Notes under the pieces: generated by a model
Seen by the model: only the letters and a program-made list of their open reading frames with translations
Database searches by the model: none
Told to the model about the DNA's origin: nothing
Shown here: positions 31,331 through 38,169 of the stretch, piece after piece
How positions within the stretch are numbered: position 1 is the first letter of the stretch
How the letters are laid out: each line of letters opens with the position of its first letter
Source of the DNA: Onchidella celtica
Taxonomy: Eukaryota > Mollusca > Gastropoda > Systellommatophora > Onchidiidae
Direction of reading: 5' to 3'
Assembly: GCA_963931925.1 (NCBI GenBank)
Contig: OZ007579.1
Location: forward strand, 34,310,118-34,374,117
DNA length: 64,000 nucleotides
Made by a program: the position numbers and the translations under genes

Positions 31331-31392
31331 CACATGATACGTTTGTTCTAGTATTAGTTATCCTGTTTTTAATTGCGGTTTCCTATCTCTAA
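31327..31392 (+). CDS. Array unit 1, 21-aa TM micropeptide
   Basis: Short ATG frame starting MTHDTF and ending AVSYL, with about 15 hydrophobic residues between. A at -3. First intact member of a tandem family with a shared leader block (AAGTGCAC.TATTAC) upstream. The family pattern is M, three polar residues, a Leu/Val/Ile helix with LGLV near the middle, then a terminal Tyr plus Arg or Asn. Unknown family. Confidence 0.7.
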   Translation: MTHDTFVLVLVILFLIAVSYL

Positions 31393-31423
31393 CTTTGAAT
31401 TGACAAGTGCACAGATTACATAC

Positions 31424-31486
31424 TTGCAAAATACCGTTGTATTGGGATTAGTGATCCTGTTTTTAATTCTGGTATTCTACAATTGA
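31424..31486 (+). pseudogene. Array unit 2, ATG replaced by TTG
   Basis: Keeps the complete helix frame (TVVLGLVILFLILVFYN then stop) and the leader, but has TTG where the other copies have ATG. Either a start-lost copy or one using a non-ATG start. Confidence 0.6.
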
Positions 31487-31527
31487 ATATATATCCACGA
31501 GTGAATATATTACATACCGTCTCAACA

Positions 31528-31590
31528 ATGCACGACGCGCTTATATTAGGATTAGTTATCTTGTTGATAATTCTGATCATATACAACTAA
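31528..31590 (+). CDS. Array unit 3, 20-aa TM micropeptide
   Basis: Starts MHDALILGLV and ends ILIIYN, then TAA. A at -3. One residue shorter than the 21-aa form. The helix is almost pure Leu/Ile/Val. Codon for codon it aligns with the ATG-less unit 4. Confidence 0.72.
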   Translation: MHDALILGLVILLIILIIYN

Positions 31591-31621
31591 CTGTACAGTG
31601 GCAAGTGCACATATTACATAT

Positions 31622-31684
31622 TTGCATTACAGACTTATATTGGGATTAGTGATCCGGTTTCTTACTGTAGTTTTCTATAACTAA
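31622..31684 (+). pseudogene. Array unit 4, start lost, Arg in helix
   Basis: TTG at the ATG position and an Arg in the middle of the helix (GLVIRFLTVVFYN). Leader and stop are conserved. Probably a decayed copy. Confidence 0.6.
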
Positions 31685-31722
31685 CTTTAAAGTGACAAGT
31701 GCCCTTATTACCATTTATCGCT

Positions 31723-31788
31723 ATGGCGCACGATGCGGTTGTATTGGCAGTAATTATCTTGTTGATAATTTTTATCATTGACAGCTAA
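31723..31788 (+). CDS. Array unit 5, 21-aa TM micropeptide
   Basis: Starts MAHDAVVLAV and ends IFIIDS, then TAA, with ATG in strong context (G at -3, G at +4). The usual terminal Tyr-Asn/Arg is replaced by Asp-Ser, so the C-terminal end is not under absolute constraint. Confidence 0.68.
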   Translation: MAHDAVVLAVIILLIIFIIDS

Positions 31789-31833
31789 CCTTAATTAAGT
31801 ACCATATTAAGTACCATATTATATACTTACGTA

Positions 31834-31899
31834 ATGAGACATAATATACTTGTGCTGGGACTAGCTGCCCTGTTTATAATTGCTGCTCTTTATCGCTAA
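31834..31899 (+). CDS. Array unit 6, 21-aa TM micropeptide
   Basis: Starts MRHNILVLGL and ends IIAALYR, then TAA. G at -3. Contains an Ala-rich helix end and the terminal Leu-Tyr-Arg. Confidence 0.7.
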   Translation: MRHNILVLGLAALFIIAALYR

Positions 31900-31938
31900 C
31901 TTTAAGTACACAAGTTGTGCCTATCACATACTTGCATA

Positions 31939-32004
31939 ATGATACGGGAGAGGATGATACTGGGAGTTATAGCCCTGTGTCTACTTGCGGCTTATTATCG
32001 CTAA
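31939..32004 (+). CDS. Array unit 7, 21-aa TM micropeptide
   Basis: Starts MIRERMILGV and ends LLAAYYR, then TAA. A at -3. A second Met at residue 6 could give a 16-residue form. The charged N-terminus is more basic and acidic than in other units. Confidence 0.65.
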   Translation: MIRERMILGVIALCLLAAYYR

Positions 32005-32042
32005 CATTAGTCAGAGAAGCAAAAATTCTACAATCTATCAGA

Positions 32043-32108
32043 ATGGAACAGCCTCTTCTTGGAATAGGACTAGTTCTCTTTGTTATAATTCTGATTTTTT
32101 ATCGTTAA
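32043..32108 (+). CDS. Array unit 8, MEQ-type TM micropeptide
   Basis: First of five nearly identical copies. Starts MEQPLLGIGL and ends ILIFYR, then TAA. Strong ATG context (A at -3, G at +4). The leader and spacer of 38 bases repeat with the coding part, giving a 104-bp unit. Confidence 0.78.
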   Translation: MEQPLLGIGLVLFVIILIFYR

Positions 32109-32146
32109 CTTAAGACAGAGAAGCAAAAATTCTACAGTCTATCAGA

Positions 32147-32212
32147 ATGGAACAACCTCTTCTTGGAATAGGGCCAGTTCTCTTTGTTATAATTCTGATT
32201 TTTTATCGTTAA
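32147..32212 (+). CDS. Array unit 9, MEQ-type with Pro at 10
   Basis: As unit 8, but residue 10 is Pro instead of Leu (CTA to CCA), which would kink the helix. Exactly 104 bp after unit 8. Confidence 0.75.
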   Translation: MEQPLLGIGPVLFVIILIFYR

Positions 32213-32250
32213 CTTAAGACAGAGAAGCAAAAATTCTACAGTCTATCAGA

Positions 32251-32316
32251 ATGGAACAACCTCTTCTTGGCATAGGGCTAGTTCTCTTTGTTATAATTCT
32301 GATTTTTTATCGTTAA
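32251..32316 (+). CDS. Array unit 10, MEQ-type TM micropeptide
   Basis: Protein identical to unit 8 with silent changes (GGC and GGG glycine codons). Exactly 104 bp after unit 9. Confidence 0.77.
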   Translation: MEQPLLGIGLVLFVIILIFYR

Positions 32317-32354
32317 CTTAAGACAGAGAAGCAAAAATTCTACAGTCTATCGGA

Positions 32355-32420
32355 ATGGAACAACCTCTTCTTGGAATAGGACTAGTTCTCTTTGTTATAA
32401 TTCTGATTTATTATCGTTAA
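32355..32420 (+). CDS. Array unit 11, MEQ-type, Tyr at 19
   Basis: As unit 8, but residue 19 is Tyr, so the end reads LIYYR. Exactly 104 bp after unit 10. Confidence 0.77.
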   Translation: MEQPLLGIGLVLFVIILIYYR

Positions 32421-32458
32421 CTTAAGACAGAGAAGCAAAAATTCTACAGTCTATCAGA

Positions 32459-32524
32459 ATGGAACAACCTCTTCTTGGAATAGGGCCAGTTCTCTTTGTT
32501 ATAATTCTGATCTTTTATCGTTAA
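32459..32524 (+). CDS. Array unit 12, MEQ-type with Pro at 10
   Basis: Protein identical to unit 9 (Pro at residue 10), with one silent change near the end. Exactly 104 bp after unit 11. Confidence 0.75.
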   Translation: MEQPLLGIGPVLFVIILIFYR

Positions 32525-32562
32525 CTTAAGACAGAGAAGTAAAAATGTTACAATCTATCAGA

Positions 32563-32628
32563 ATGAAACAACGTTTTCTTACAGCAGGACTAGTTGTCCT
32601 TTTTATAATTCTGATTTTCTATCGTTAA
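32563..32628 (+). CDS. Array unit 13, basic 21-aa TM micropeptide
   Basis: Starts MKQRFLTAGL and ends ILIFYR, then TAA. Same 104-bp spacing, but the N-terminus has become basic and the leader has diverged slightly. Last intact unit. Confidence 0.72.
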   Translation: MKQRFLTAGLVVLFIILIFYR

Positions 32629-32658
32629 TTTTAGATAAGCCAATTCCATTCTTGCCCA

Positions 32659-32700
32659 ATGGAATGTTGGGTATTAGGAATTGGACGTTTTGTCTTGTGA
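32659..32700 (+). pseudogene. Array unit 14, truncated copy
   Basis: ATG frame of 13 residues (MECWVLGIGRFVL) that resembles the first half of the family helix and then stops. It lies 96 bp after unit 13. Probably a dead terminal copy. Confidence 0.5.
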
Positions 32701-33257
32701 AGAATAACTATGAAATATCTCGATTTGGGGAAATTGAGTAAAGGGATACCTTTTTGGGATCTCGCTGGAGAGATTCACTATCTAACGTCTTGAATTTTGC
32801 AAGGCTATGTAAAGTTTTCCATACTTTTCAAAGCGTTGCTGTATTTCTTCCCGAAGAAATGTAAAACTGTGTAGAAAAATCGGCACCCGACAGCTTTCTC
32901 TGACTTCCTAAAACTACAATTGTCAACTAGTGACAAATAAGGAACTGGGAAATGCCAGGCACCATTTCTAAAACTTGTACTGAGACTTTGTCAACCTGCA
33001 TAAACAGCTAAATGACCTGTAATTTCTGAGGGTAAGAAAAGAACACATTTTTCTTGAATACCGCGAGACAGGTCTACACTGTAGTTCTCCTCTGTGTGAA
33101 GGTTGTGGCCAGCGAGTGATTACAAACTACTCAGTGATGTATTTTGTTTTTATAACTCACTGAGATTTTATATGCCCAGATTTATTATTAGTTTCGTATA
33201 AGCTCTTGGTGAGAAAAGAGCGAAACAGATGTGGTAACTTGTGTTTTGTAGAATGAC
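32701..33257. other. Intergenic interval after the array
   Basis: Only short ATG frames without a helix (for example 27 residues from 32711). No repeats. Confidence 0.4.
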
Positions 33258-33428
33258 ATGTTCACACATCGCGACGGCATCGTCAATCGCTTGGGCACTG
33301 ATAGATCTGAGATAAAACGAGAAAACATGCAGTCCAAGCGTGTATTCTTTCGCAGCCTAAGAAAAAAGTTCAGATCGCTGAGACGACGTTTTGTGTATAG
33401 ACAAAATAGATATAAGCCTCTAAAATAG
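33258..33428 (+). CDS. Possible 56-aa very basic peptide
   Basis: ATG-to-TAG frame of 56 residues. The second half is very rich in Arg and Lys (FFRSLRKKFRSLRRRFVYRQ) and has no membrane helix. Two short repeats of FRSLR are visible. It lies inside the cluster on the same strand. Composition suggests nucleic-acid or membrane-surface binding, but it may be chance. Confidence 0.3.
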   Translation: MFTHRDGIVNRLGTDRSEIKRENMQSKRVFFRSLRKKFRSLRRRFVYRQNRYKPLK

Positions 33429-34019
33429 TGGACTGCGAAACGACAAAAATTCTGGGCAGTATATCTCAGAATGGATCAATTATTGTTGAGCCTGAGTTGA
33501 ATATCCAGAAAAAAATTCTGAGGTGCAGTTTTATAACCCAACAAGAAATTATCTCAGAAAGGATTAACCGGTGCCAATCGGTAACCAAACATCATATGAG
33601 CTAAGAAGTACCGCATAACTGAAAAGCAATCCAATTATTTCAAAATTAATATGTGAAGTACCCCAGAAATTCTGCGGTCCGACTGCATCGTTATTTCGAC
33701 TTTCGCATTACGTAAACGAAAAAAGGCTCTGTGGACAGTGCCGACGGGTACAATCGAAACAGGCACCATCAAGGACTCAACGAGATCTGCTTTCAGAAAC
33801 TGTGGCCTTTTGCACTCAGAAAATTAAAAGTGCGGCCGCATCTACATTGACTGGCGACTCTGTCAGGCCAAAAGGACAAAACAAAACAAAACCAAACGGA
33901 TTGTCGTCAATGACATACTGCAGCATTGCTGGCAGTAGTAGGGGTCATGGTGGATTAAGGTCAGCTGCCAGGTCAAGATGCGGGAAGGGGAAGGGGAAGA
34001 GTTGCCGGACGTTGCAAGG
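33429..34019. other. Intergenic interval in the cluster
   Basis: No supported gene. The forward frame 33802-34053 starts at GTG and has no helix. Confidence 0.4.
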
Positions 34020-34103
34020 ATGGAAGATTGCGTTCTGGCCCTGGTCATCCTGACTTCTTTCTACATCTTTCACAATATTATACGCGCTGATTTCCTGAAC
34101 TGA
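34020..34103 (+). CDS. 27-aa single-TM micropeptide
   Basis: ATG-to-TGA frame of 27 residues: a short acidic start (MEDC), a helix of about 14-15 residues (VLALVILTSFYIFHNII), and a polar end (RADFLN). Strong ATG context (A at -3, G at +4). Not similar in sequence to the array units but the same size class. Confidence 0.62.
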   Translation: MEDCVLALVILTSFYIFHNIIRADFLN

Positions 34104-34384
34104 GCGATGACTCCGTAACGACCTCATCATTTCTGTCACACTGATCATTCTGTTCAGTCAGCCAATTTCAGCAATGTTTTCTGACGGTGTGCTGGACAGT
34201 TTCAAAGACATGGTAACATATCCAGCCTTGCTATTGACGTAGTGAGCACAGTTCAGAATAGAGTCTCATGAGCTACTTTGTGACTGAATTTGTGTATAGT
34301 AACTGATCAGTGAACCATGCTCACGGTAAGTTAAGTATGCAAAATGGGAAATCATGGCGGCCATTGTTATGCTGATCTCCGGCC

Positions 34385-34849
34385 ATGGAAACGGGAGACA
34401 AACATGTTGGCCAGTTAGGAGCAACAGTTATCGCTCTTAAACATCGCTTCTTTGTCGCCTTGTCCACTCTGAAGCAGGACCTTGAGAAATTCAAACCAGA
34501 AGTGCTAGACTTTCTAGCCCTGCCACTCTCGGAGTTGCGGGACTTTCTGGTTTTCTGGGGACTGGACATTGCGGTACTAATTTTAGGTTTCGTCGTTTTG
34601 TACAACCTGTTCGCCTCGGCTGATGAGCAGGAAGATAAACGTAACCCCAGGGAAAATCTGGGCCGTTCCAGGCGACAGGAGCTCAAAAAACAGCAGGCAA
34701 AATACAAAAAAGCCAACAAAGTAAATGGTGACCAAAGCTGTAATTGCACGCCTGCTCTGCCGTGTTTGATACTCAAACATCACAGAGGCTCGGGTAAAGT
34801 CAAACATTTTATCAAGAAACGTTACATTCGTAAATTTGAAAATTATTGA
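34385..34849 (+). CDS. 154-aa single-TM protein, largest in cluster
   Basis: ATG-to-TGA frame of 154 residues in strong context (G at -3, G at +4). Residues 1-55 look amphipathic and helical (KQDLEKFKPEVLDFLALP). One helix lies near 58-79 (FLVFWGLDIAVLILGFVVLYN). A charged stretch (ADEQEDKRNPREN) and a long Lys/Arg-rich region follow, with a small Cys cluster (CNCTPALPC) and a basic end (KKRYIRKFENY). The opposite-strand frame of 151 codons is its shadow. I recognise no domain. The size and balanced composition make this the best candidate for a conserved gene by itself. AATAAA lies at 35148, about 300 bases downstream. Confidence 0.75.
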   Translation: METGDKHVGQLGATVIALKHRFFVALSTLKQDLEKFKPEVLDFLALPLSELRDFLVFWGLDIAVLILGFVVLYNLFASADEQEDKRNPRENLGRSRRQELKKQQAKYKKANKVNGDQSCNCTPALPCLILKHHRGSGKVKHFIKKRYIRKFENY

Positions 34850-35261
34850 CTTTGTCGATCTGAGTGACTCCTCTACAAAACCTAGGCGACAGTCTTTAGC
34901 TGGCCAGTGGAAATATAACTAAGAACAAAAACACTTGAGCCTTGAGCACCAACTGAAAAGGGAAATCACCTTAAAGGCACTCATCTTAGACCCCCTAAAG
35001 TTTAAGCCACTCAAATGAAAAGCGTTGATACCTTGAAGAACTATTGCCGTCTGCCGTGTGTTTCATGGAGTTAAACGTTTATTTTGATTGGTTCTAACGT
35101 GCTATTACTCTTTTGATGACCACGGTCTATTTTTGGAGTGTATTTGTAATAAAAACATCGTGTAAAGCGGATTACGTAGTAACCGGGAATAGTTTCCTGT
35201 ATTGTAATATGAGCGGAAAGATCTTGATGGATCGACCAGAAATGCCACTGGTTAGTTTGAC
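34850..35261. other. Intergenic interval with poly(A) signal
   Basis: No further frame. Probable 3' untranslated region of the 154-aa gene. Confidence 0.4.
35148..35153 (+). terminator. Candidate poly(A) signal AATAAA
   Basis: AATAAA followed by a few bases and GTGTAAAG. Fits the 3' end of a transcript carrying the 154-aa frame. Confidence 0.4.
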
Positions 35262-35441
35262 ATGGTGATTTATTTCTATTTCAGTGATTTTATATTCGCT
35301 GGAGTTGCCACAATCCTCGTGCTCTACTTTGTAACTAAGATCATGCTTTGTTTCTGCCAGTACAGACTCCTGAAAGAGAGGCGCGAAGGTAATTATCAAC
35401 CTCAGCGGAAACAGCGAAGAAGAAAGAAGGCTATGATATAA
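35262..35441 (+). CDS. 59-aa single-TM micropeptide, basic tail
   Basis: ATG-to-TAA frame of 59 residues in strong context (G at -3, G at +4). The N-terminus MVIYFYFSD leads into a helix at about 10-31 (FIFAGVATILVLYFVTKIML) with CFC after it. The tail is strongly basic (LLKERREG, then QRKQRRRKKAMI). Length and plan match the protein at 28712. The opposite-strand 75-codon frame is a shadow. AATAAA at 35691. Confidence 0.7.
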   Translation: MVIYFYFSDFIFAGVATILVLYFVTKIMLCFCQYRLLKERREGNYQPQRKQRRRKKAMI

Positions 35442-35861
35442 GAATCTGTCAGATGTTGAACTTTTGACTATCGAAAGAAGACATTTGGTTTACCAGCTCT
35501 TTGCAACTTGCTACAGGCCGGTTTGTTTGTCTGGCAATCGTGAAACTTTGGCCGACAGAAGTGGGAAATGACGTCCACTGGTAAATGGAAGCAAGATGCC
35601 AGTTGGTCTGTTTCTTCTTTTGATCGATTTGTTGACAAACTTTCCTAGTCGAAATACAATTGGTAAAGATAATTCAGTGAACTCTGAAACAATAAAGACA
35701 TTCAACTTTAGAAGAAACCTACGAAATTCTGAAACATTTTAGAACTAGTTGAATAATCTTGTATGCTTGAGAAACAATAACGAATAAAACGTAAAGGCAG
35801 TTCAAAACAATCGTCTTTTCTTTGACACCTTTGGGTTGTAAATACTTCCTAGCGTAGGCCA
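35442..35861. other. Intergenic interval with poly(A) signals
   Basis: A short non-hydrophobic ATG frame at 35568-35648 is not called. Two AATAAA motifs lie here. Confidence 0.4.
35691..35696 (+). terminator. Candidate poly(A) signal AATAAA
   Basis: About 250 bases after the stop of the 59-aa frame at 35262-35441. A second AATAAA is at 35783-35788. Confidence 0.4.
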
Positions 35862-36059
35862 ATGGAAGGTGGGCGAGGCGATTATCAGGGCGAACGGCGT
35901 CAGCAGATGATCAATGAGAGAATTAACGACGCAGGTTACCAGGATGATGAATCATGTTTGCTGATCTACCCTTGTTACGTCATCATTGGGCTGTACGTGG
36001 CCTTTATTGCGTATTTTACGTCCATGGTGATCACCTGCGCGCTGACGCAATGCATGTAA
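35862..36059 (+). CDS. 65-aa single-TM protein, C-terminal helix
   Basis: ATG-to-TAA frame of 65 residues with G at +4. The first 30 residues are polar (GGRGDYQGERRQQMINERI). A Cys-flanked helix follows at about 32-61 (CLLIYPCYVIIGLYVAFIAYF, then TSMVITCAL), ending TQCM. Gly/Arg/Gln-rich at the N-terminus, the reverse layout of the basic-tailed members. The overlapping 66-codon frame is a shadow. Confidence 0.7.
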   Translation: MEGGRGDYQGERRQQMINERINDAGYQDDESCLLIYPCYVIIGLYVAFIAYFTSMVITCALTQCM

Positions 36060-36417
36060 ATGTGATGCCATCGAGGATTTCCCAAATGATTAAAAACGAG
36101 AAAATAATGACGAAAAATATTTCTCTTTCAGTCTCTTTGGATAGAGTCGGCTAGATACAATACAATACTGAACGAATCGTTTGTTCACGACTTCTATAGT
36201 CAACCCAACCAACGAGAACAATAATTACAATTTCATTTATAGATAACCAACAGTTGTTGAGACAAAGGCTTTACGGGTCAGTGAATCTTGAATTCCCGGC
36301 ACTCACTATTTAGACCCATTAAGAAAAAAGAAGTCTCTGGCAGTTGGCAAAAGGTGCCCGGCTATCAACATCCGCAGTAAGCAGAGAGCTTGCAAATCAG
36401 TGCTGGGTTCAGAGGCG
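36060..36417. other. Intergenic interval in the cluster
   Basis: No frame with a membrane segment was found. No repeats. Confidence 0.4.
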
Positions 36418-36501
36418 ATGGTTGTAGTGTGGGTCATGTTGACCACAGCCTTTCTCTATAGTCTTCTAGTCATTGTAGACTGGCTGCTTTTTGAAACCTG
36501 A
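36418..36501 (+). CDS. 27-aa single-TM micropeptide
   Basis: ATG-to-TGA frame of 27 residues, almost all hydrophobic (VVVWVMLTTAFLYSLLVIVD, then WLLFET). Strong ATG context (G at -3, G at +4). Same length as the micropeptide at 34020. Confidence 0.62.
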   Translation: MVVVWVMLTTAFLYSLLVIVDWLLFET

Positions 36502-36514
36502 CATTGCGAGGTGT

Positions 36515-36607
36515 ATGAGAACGCCCAAAACAACAATTGGGAAACGAAGACAGATTTACGAACTTGTGAATCGTACACAACCTCCATCCTCGGGTGAACT
36601 TGTGTGA
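36515..36607 (+). CDS. Possible 30-aa basic peptide
   Basis: ATG frame of 30 residues starting 13 bases after the previous stop (MRTPKTTIGKRRQIYELVN start). Ends SSGELV with the stop inside a GTGAGT splice-donor-like word. May be the second frame of a two-frame message, or chance. Confidence 0.25.
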   Translation: MRTPKTTIGKRRQIYELVNRTQPPSSGELV

Positions 36608-37050
36608 GTAAAATTACTTTCTGAAACCGGATGGTTTAATTATTCTAGCGAAGAAATTTTAATTTTCTTTTTTCATTCGTGGATAGATAACATAACGTCT
36701 TTAGAAATCATCTGAGACGTAATACTGTGAGTCTTCAGTACAAAGAAGCCAAGACTCAGGAAAAGTGTAGAAAAATCAGAAAAAATCAAATACTCAGATT
36801 CGAGACAACACACATTATGATAAAGCGGAAGTACTAAGTATATACTAAAATCAGTAATCAGAATATATTTGAGTGCAACGCTCAGAAAAGGTCCAGGAAA
36901 ATCAAATGCACAAAATTGAGATATGAGATATTATTATTATCAAGAAAAATTAATAACATCCATTATTAGAATATATATTTGGAATGGTCTCAAGAAGAGA
37001 TTCGTATTTTGCAAGTAGAGATCCTTGCTGGTGATTGGACACGCTGAGTC
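36608..37050. other. Intergenic interval in the cluster
   Basis: AT-rich with repeated AGAAAAATCA-like words. An ATATATATTT stretch near 36970 lies about 75 bases before the next ATG and could be a TATA element. Confidence 0.35.
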
Positions 37051-37248
37051 ATGGAATCTTATTTGTACCCAGCATTGGTCTTTTCCTATTTCCTGTTCTG
37101 TTTGGTGTTTATTATGTTCGCCATAGCTAGAATTTTACTAATCATTACGGAGCCAGAGAGGCAAGTGGACGCTAGTTTGCTTAGCATGGATCCGGAAGTT
37201 CGTTTTTGGGATGGCCAATTCACAGAGTCCGATTCCAAAACAGCCTGA
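37051..37248 (+). CDS. 65-aa single-TM protein
   Basis: ATG-to-TGA frame of 65 residues in strong context (G at -3, G at +4). The helix spans about 7-33 (ALVFSYFLFCLVFIMFAIAR, then ILLIITE). A polar, acidic tail (PERQVDASLLSMDPEVRFWDG) follows. Its last 38 bases overlap the next frame (+1). The two may be separate proteins, or one protein interrupted by a one-base shift. Confidence 0.7.
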   Translation: MESYLYPALVFSYFLFCLVFIMFAIARILLIITEPERQVDASLLSMDPEVRFWDGQFTESDSKTA

Positions 37249-37468
37249 TGTGAGAGAGGAGCCGATACCATTGTTGCTCCGTCCTGCAGATTTCAGGCCA
37301 GAAAACACACCGGAAGGAGAAACTGGTTTGCGTTACCACGGACACAACTTGCAGTTTACACACAATGAGCCAAAATCTCAGCCAGTACCCATTTACTGCT
37401 CAGATACTTGCGGGGATCATCTCCATCAGTTCATAACAGTTTGTTGTATATTCCCAAGTATAGAATGA
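37211..37468 (+). CDS. 85-aa Pro-rich protein overlapping the previous
   Basis: ATG-to-TGA frame of 85 residues, soluble and Pro-rich (PIPKQPDVREEPIPLLL, RPADFRPENTPEGE), with four Cys near the end. The ATG has G at -3 and G at +4. It overlaps the 65-aa frame by 38 bases in the +1 frame. Composition is protein-like. AATAAA at 37521. Confidence 0.5.
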   Translation: MANSQSPIPKQPDVREEPIPLLLRPADFRPENTPEGETGLRYHGHNLQFTHNEPKSQPVPIYCSDTCGDHLHQFITVCCIFPSIE

Positions 37469-37520
37469 ACACAACTGTAAGATCAATCTTGGCAACTGAA
37501 ATTTAACCTGGCTAAGAGAA

Positions 37521-37526
37521 AATAAA
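37521..37526 (+). terminator. Candidate poly(A) signal AATAAA
   Basis: About 55 bases after the stop of the 85-aa frame, a good distance for its 3' end. Confidence 0.4.
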
Positions 37527-37553
37527 ACGAATAGAGGAATGAAAGAAAGGAGA

Positions 37554-37784
37554 GCCGGATAGGAGAACGAGATCTTGGCAAATACAATAACTATATTATG
37601 TTTTCATTTTACATCCATAATCTTGAGATACACAACGGCATGGACAATTTTACTTTGGCTTTTTCTTGTCACAGAAAAAGTAGGAATCTCAGAGAGTCAG
37701 AGAGCCAGAGATATCCAAAAATTTAGTAGAACATGCAACATACTTGGATTATTTCCACATAATGACAGGAGATCCAAAATGTGA
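37554..37784 (+). pseudogene. TM frame without ATG
   Basis: Open frame with a hydrophobic stretch (TAWTILLWLFLVTE) and a polar tail, but no in-frame ATG. Layout and +1 overlap with the next frame mirror the pair at 37051/37211, so this may be a decayed paralogue or may use an upstream exon. Confidence 0.35.
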
Positions 37785-38013
37785 GTCTGAACACAATAAG
37801 TGGGACACTATTGATATGGTGGAACAATCTATCTTTACACCGCATGGCAATCAACCGCGTCCTCACACAAAAACGATAGAAGGTCCTGAAAATTTGAGGA
37901 AAGAAAAAAACAACAACAATTTAACATTTATGTCCTTTTCACCGGATGCGGTATTTGCACTTTGCCAATGCCTGTACGTCGGAAAACAGGGAAGTTTAAT
38001 TATAATGCTTTAG
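37762..38013 (+). CDS. 83-aa soluble frame after TM frame
   Basis: ATG-to-TAG frame of 83 residues (MTGDPKCESEHNKWDTID start), polar with a Pro-containing middle (TPHGNQPRPHTKTIEGPEN). It overlaps the preceding TM frame by 23 bases in the +1 frame, like the 37051/37211 pair. No family recognised. Confidence 0.4.
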   Translation: MTGDPKCESEHNKWDTIDMVEQSIFTPHGNQPRPHTKTIEGPENLRKEKNNNNLTFMSFSPDAVFALCQCLYVGKQGSLIIML

Positions 38014-38020
38014 ATTGAGA

Positions 38021-38152
38021 ATGGAAATTATGGAGGATTTTTTCGACTACGCTTATGTCTTTTTATGTCTCATTCTGTGGTTTCTGGGCCTTTGCCATTT
38101 ATTGATCTGGTTTATCAACAACGAACAAGTTCGGCTGGAAGATTTTGAATGA
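38021..38152 (+). CDS. 43-aa single-TM micropeptide
   Basis: ATG-to-TGA frame of 43 residues in strong context (A at -3, G at +4), eight bases after the previous stop. The acidic N-terminus (MEIMEDFFDY) leads into a helix (AYVFLCLILWFLGLCHLLIW), then FINNEQVRLEDFE, an acidic tail. It carries negative charge at both ends, unlike the basic-tailed members. AATAAA lies 18 bases after the stop. Last member of the cluster. Confidence 0.72.
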   Translation: MEIMEDFFDYAYVFLCLILWFLGLCHLLIWFINNEQVRLEDFE

Positions 38153-38169
38153 TGTACAAACTGTGATGT

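Larger units (their letters stand above)
31327..32700 (+). repeat. Tandem array of about 100-bp coding units
   Basis: Fourteen units with start-to-start spacing of 97, 104, 94, 101, 111, 105, then 104 six times, then 96. Each unit holds a leader, a 20-21 codon frame and a stop. The newest, most alike copies are at the 3' side (32043-32524). Because 104 is not a multiple of three, successive units lie in different frames and cannot form a fused protein. Confidence 0.9.

Noticed and set aside
28712-38152. Idea that the cluster is an integrated virus with small membrane accessory genes
   Set aside because: No polymerase, capsid, helicase or other large viral gene lies in or near it, and spacing is loose (100-900 bases).
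28712-38152. Idea that the frames are exons of one large membrane protein
   Set aside because: Each has its own ATG in good context and its own stop directly after the helix or tail; splice sites are not placed at their borders.
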